A stretch of 15,964 bases of DNA from Clostridiales bacterium UBA1380 (GTDB lineage: Bacteria; Bacillota; Clostridia; Oscillospirales; CAG-272). This document shows, in pieces, positions 13,450 to 15,964 of the stretch. A program made the translations under genes and the position numbers. The notes beneath the pieces were generated by a model. It was not told the DNA's origin. It did no database searches and saw only the letters and a list, made by a program, of their open reading frames with translations. The first letter of the stretch is position 1. Each line of letters opens with the position of its first letter. The stretch lies in assembly GCA_002305445.1 (NCBI GenBank), contig DBRA01000044.1, positions 1-15,964 of the forward strand, in the 5' to 3' direction.

Positions 13450-13789
13450 GTCCTATAATAAATCTGTTCCGCCGCATGTCATCCCGCGCCCGATCCGGTC
13501 GAAGAAGCGCCCGATCTTATCGCCGCCTTCGATCTTCATGCGGCGAAGCCGCGGTACGAAACACGGCAGAAATGCGCCTCGCGTTTTCCGACGAGCGTCG
13601 CGGACGCGGGCGCACCGCCCTACAGCTGCCGGAGCGGGCGCGTCTGCCCGATTATTTCCGCATTATATGTTTCTTGCGTCATTTTTTATATCAACTTACA
13701 TGTTTTTCTTACCATATTATGATAATATACGGCGGCTGCCGGGCGATGCGCGTTATATGACACGCTTTCGTAAAATATGACGCCTTCGC
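13450..13789. other. 340-bp gap with no recognisable gene
   Basis: Between the araB terminator and the ileS promoter. The left half is GC-rich and holds a 9-bp stem with one G-U pair (GCGGACGCG at 13600-13608 with CGCGTCTGC at 13639-13647) and a small GGGCG-CAC-CGCCC hairpin inside it. The right part (about 13655-13735) is AT-rich and contains a perfect 15-bp palindrome, ATATTAT-G-ATAATAT (13714-13728). Open frames here have no ribosome sites or familiar protein features. I see no rRNA, tRNA or known RNA family. Confidence 0.5.
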
Positions 13790-13818
13790 TTGACACGGTG
13801 GATGGCGTGTGATATAAT
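13790..13818 (+). promoter_or_regulatory. Perfect sigma-A promoter of the ileS leader
   Basis: TTGACA (13790-13795), 17-base spacer, TATAAT (13813-13818), an exact consensus placed directly ahead of the T-box leader. Predicted start near 13825. Confidence 0.92.
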
Positions 13819-13824
13819 ATACGG

Positions 13825-14099
13825 TAACTTAAAAATGCGACAACGGAGACAGTACTCCGCGCGGAAAGTCTCAGAGAACGCCCTGTTCGTCCCGATTTCG
13901 GACGGAAGCTGCGAGGGGCGCGGCGGACGCGCGGCGGAAGATCACTCCCGAGCAGCGCGCGTGAAAGCGCGTCCCGGAAGGGGCGCGAAATAACCCGCGA
14001 CGGAGCCCGACCGTTATGACGGGGACATATTTGCCGTATGTCGGGGTGGTAATAAGCGAAGCGCGCCTTCGTCCCTGAAACCGGGACGGGCGCTTTTTG
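13825..14099 (+). promoter_or_regulatory. T-box riboswitch leader, isoleucine specific (AUC)
   Basis: A 5' leader of about 275 bases that senses uncharged tRNA-Ile and lets transcription read into ileS. Stem I includes ACGGAGACAGTACTCCG, the conserved CAGAGAA (13872-13878) and the specifier segment GGAAGATCACTCCCGAGC, with ATC (an isoleucine codon) at 13941-13943. The T-box core is GGGGTGGTAATAAGCG (about 14043-14058); its TGGT can pair with the ACCA end of tRNA-Ile, whose discriminator base is A. It departs from the usual GGTACCGCG form after TGGT. The terminator at 14061-14098 follows. Specifier, core and downstream ileS all agree. Confidence 0.93.
14061..14098 (+). terminator. Regulated terminator of the T-box leader
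   Basis: GCGCC-TT-CGTCCC pairs with GGGACG-GGCGC around TGAAACC, followed by TTTTTG. In the T-box scheme the 5' arm (CGTCCC) alternatively pairs with the T-box core when uncharged tRNA is bound, which prevents termination. It lies about 40 bases before the ileS start codon. Confidence 0.9.
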
Positions 14100-14135
14100 T
14101 TTTCGGCAAAATCAATGACGAAAGGCCGGTTTATC

Positions 14136-15964
14136 ATGTATAAGCAGGTTAGCTCAAACCTAAACTTTGTCGAGCGCGAAAAGGATGTGCTCGATTTCTG
14201 GAAAGAGAATAAAATATTCGAAAAATCGCTTGCCAAGAACGCGGGCAAGCGCGAATACACGTTCTACGACGGGCCTCCCACAGCGAACGGCAAGCCGCAT
14301 ATAGGCCACGTGCTGACGCGCGTCATCAAGGACATGATACCGCGCTACCGCACGATGAAGGGCTACAACGTTCCGCGCAAGGCCGGCTGGGACACGCACG
14401 GACTGCCGGTCGAGATCGAGGTCGAGAAGCTGCTCGGGCTCGACGGCAAGGAGCAGATAGAGAAGTACGGCATGGCGCCGTTCATCGAAAAATGCAAGGA
14501 GAGCGTCTGGAAATACAAGGGCATGTGGGAGGAGTTCTCCGGCAAGGTCGGCTTCTGGGCCGATATGGATAACCCCTACGTCACCTATCACAACGACTAC
14601 ATCGAGTCAGAGTGGTGGTCGCTCAAGAAAATCTTCGAAAAGGGACTTTTATACAAGGGCTTCAAGATAGTGCCGTACTGCCCGCGCTGCGGGACACCGC
14701 TCTCATCGAACGAGGTCGCGCTCGGCTACAAGGACGTCAAGGAACGCTCCGCGGTCGCCAAGTTCGCGACGGACGAAGCGGGCGTTTACTTCCTCGCGTG
14801 GACGACGACGCCGTGGACGCTGCCGTCTAACGTCGCGCTCTGCGTCAACCCGGACGAAACATATATCCGCGCGACGGCTAAGGTCGAGGGCCAGCCCGAG
14901 GGCGAAAGCTACATCCTCGCCGAGAAGCTCGCGCCGAAGATACTGGGCGAGGGCTACGCCACGCTCGAAACGTTCACGGGCGCGCAGCTCGAGGGCAGAA
15001 AGTATCTGCCGCTCTTCGACTTCTGCACTCCGTACGAGAACGGCTACAAGGTCGTCTGCGACGATTACGTCACGATGGACGACGGCACCGGCATCGTCCA
15101 CATCGCCCCCGCGTTCGGCGAGCAGGACGCGGCCGTCGGCAAGAAGTACGGCCTGCCGTTCGTACAGCTCGTCGACGGCAAGGGCTGCATGACTGAGCCG
15201 ACGCCGTGGGCGGGCATGTTCTGCAAGGACGCCGACAAACCCATCATCCGCACGCTGAAGGAGACGGGACGCCTGTGGTCGACTCCCGAGTTCGAGCACA
15301 GCTACCCGTTCTGCTGGCGCTGCGACACGCCGCTTATCTACTACGCGCGCGAGTCGTGGTATATAAAAATGACCGAGGTGCGCGACAGGCTCGTCGCGAA
15401 CAACGCGACGATCAACTGGATACCCGAGTCGATCGGCAAGGGCCGCTTCGGCGACTGGATCGAAAACGTTCAGGACTGGGCCATCTCGCGCAACCGCTAC
15501 TGGGGCACGCCGCTGCCGATCTGGATCTGCCCGCAGGGACACATCCACTGCATCGGCTCGATCGCGGAGCTGAAGTCGATGTCGGATAACTGCCCCGACG
15601 ATATCGAGCTGCACCGTCCGTATATCGACGATGTGACGATAAAATGCCCCGAATGCGGCGGCGAGATGCACCGCGTGCCCGAGGTCATCGACTGCTGGTA
15701 CGACTCCGGCTCGATGCCCTTCGCGCAGCACCACTACCCGTTCGAGAACAAGGAATTGTTCGAGGCGCAGTTCCCCGCCGACTTCATAAGCGAAGCCGTC
15801 GACCAGACGCGCGGCTGGTTCTATTCCCTGCTCGCGATATCGACGCTCATCTTCGATAAAGCGCCCTACCGCAACGTCATCGTCCTCGGCCACGTTCAGG
15901 ACGAGCACGGGCAGAAGATGTCGAAGTCTAAGGGCAACGCCGTCGACCCGATGGAGGCGCTCGG
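14136..15964 (+). CDS. ileS: Isoleucyl-tRNA synthetase, IleS2-type, N-terminal 609 residues
   Basis: Class I synthetase that charges tRNA-Ile. The gene runs off the right edge; a full protein would have about 1030-1050 residues. HIGH appears as HIGH at 55-58 in GPPTANGKPHIGHV, and KMSKS at 594-598 in GQKMSKSKGN. The CP1 editing domain contains WTTTPWTLPSN and DGTGIVHIAPAFGEQD (about 316-331), and there are metal-type cysteine pairs (CPRC, CWRC, CPEC). The forms TRVIKDMIPRYRTMKGYNVPRKAGWDTHGLPVE (in pieces) and KMSKSKGN follow the IleS2 or eukaryote-like type rather than the common bacterial IleS1 (HIGHALNKILKD, KMSKSLGN). The frame is open throughout. AAAGG lies upstream of the ATG, whose choice is supported by the N-terminus MYKQVSSNLNFVEREKDVL. 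Confidence 0.97.
   Translation, partial: MYKQVSSNLNFVEREKDVLDFWKENKIFEKSLAKNAGKREYTFYDGPPTANGKPHIGHVLTRVIKDMIPRYRTMKGYNVPRKAGWDTHGLPVEIEVEKLLGLDGKEQIEKYGMAPFIEKCKESVWKYKGMWEEFSGKVGFWADMDNPYVTYHNDYIESEWWSLKKIFEKGLLYKGFKIVPYCPRCGTPLSSNEVALGYKDVKERSAVAKFATDEAGVYFLAWTTTPWTLPSNVALCVNPDETYIRATAKVEGQPEGESYILAEKLAPKILGEGYATLETFTGAQLEGRKYLPLFDFCTPYENGYKVVCDDYVTMDDGTGIVHIAPAFGEQDAAVGKKYGLPFVQLVDGKGCMTEPTPWAGMFCKDADKPIIRTLKETGRLWSTPEFEHSYPFCWRCDTPLIYYARESWYIKMTEVRDRLVANNATINWIPESIGKGRFGDWIENVQDWAISRNRYWGTPLPIWICPQGHIHCIGSIAELKSMSDNCPDDIELHRPYIDDVTIKCPECGGEMHRVPEVIDCWYDSGSMPFAQHHYPFENKELFEAQFPADFISEAVDQTRGWFYSLLAISTLIFDKAPYRNVIVLGHVQDEHGQKMSKSKGNAVDPMEAL

Noticed and set aside
13448..13790. Small open frames in the gap before ileS
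   Set aside because: They lack ribosome sites, have biased Arg/Ser composition and run through the AT-rich regulatory island.
14703..15908. Minus-strand open frame of 401 codons opposite ileS
   Set aside because: ileS is unmistakable from its HIGH, editing and KMSKS motifs, and the antisense frame has no independent support.
1..15964. CRISPR arrays, insertion sequences, phage genes, tRNA or rRNA genes
   Set aside because: I saw no regularly spaced repeats, transposase or integrase motifs, terminal repeats with target duplications, or tRNA/rRNA-like sequence anywhere in the window.

Overview
The window looks like a chromosomal segment of a GC-rich member of the Firmicutes, probably Clostridia. 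The evidence is a T-box leader on ileS, an HPr carrying both the PTS histidine and the regulatory serine, an mraZ-rsmH-ftsL-PBP division cluster, a DUF4330-type protein, and an IleRS of the IleS2 type. Coding DNA is strongly GC-rich. AT-rich islands between genes carry near-perfect sigma-A promoters. I cannot name the genus.

Layout. Everything from position 1 to about 11437 lies on the minus strand, so read it right to left. (a) 11437-10163: a GT4 glycosyltransferase with its own promoter. (b) 10051-7740: a carbon-metabolism operon of a transaldolase/fructose-6-phosphate aldolase family protein, a small DUF3006 protein coupled to it by ATGA, and a sorbose-1-phosphate reductase-like dehydrogenase, read from a perfect promoter under an operator-like palindrome. 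(c) 7676-7134: a single-pass membrane protein resembling DUF4330. (d) 6990-6727: HPr. (e) 6540-3214: uvrC, rsmD and coaD, closed by a strong terminator. (f) 2873-1: the start of the division and wall cluster (mraZ, rsmH, ftsL and the N-terminus of a class B penicillin-binding protein), preceded by a promoter and an MraZ-box-like triple repeat, with a terminator-like hairpin between ftsL and the PBP gene.

The strand switches at 11438-11715. To the right are a stand-alone ribulokinase gene (araB-like, with its own perfect promoter and terminator), a 340-bp stretch without a recognisable gene, and an isoleucine T-box leader feeding ileS, which runs off the right edge.

Most of the window is housekeeping: division, repair, CoA, rRNA methylation and tRNA charging. 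The carbon genes (aldolase, polyol/ketose-phosphate dehydrogenase, ribulokinase, HPr) hint at pentose and ketose use under PTS-linked control, but no complete catabolic pathway is present. I did not find a clearly new multi-gene system. The points most worth a second look are the acidic insert and tail in UvrC, the altered EX7E motif and inserts in the glycosyltransferase, the hairpins between ftsL and PBP and between HPr and uvrC, several operator-like palindromes, and the orphan ribulokinase.
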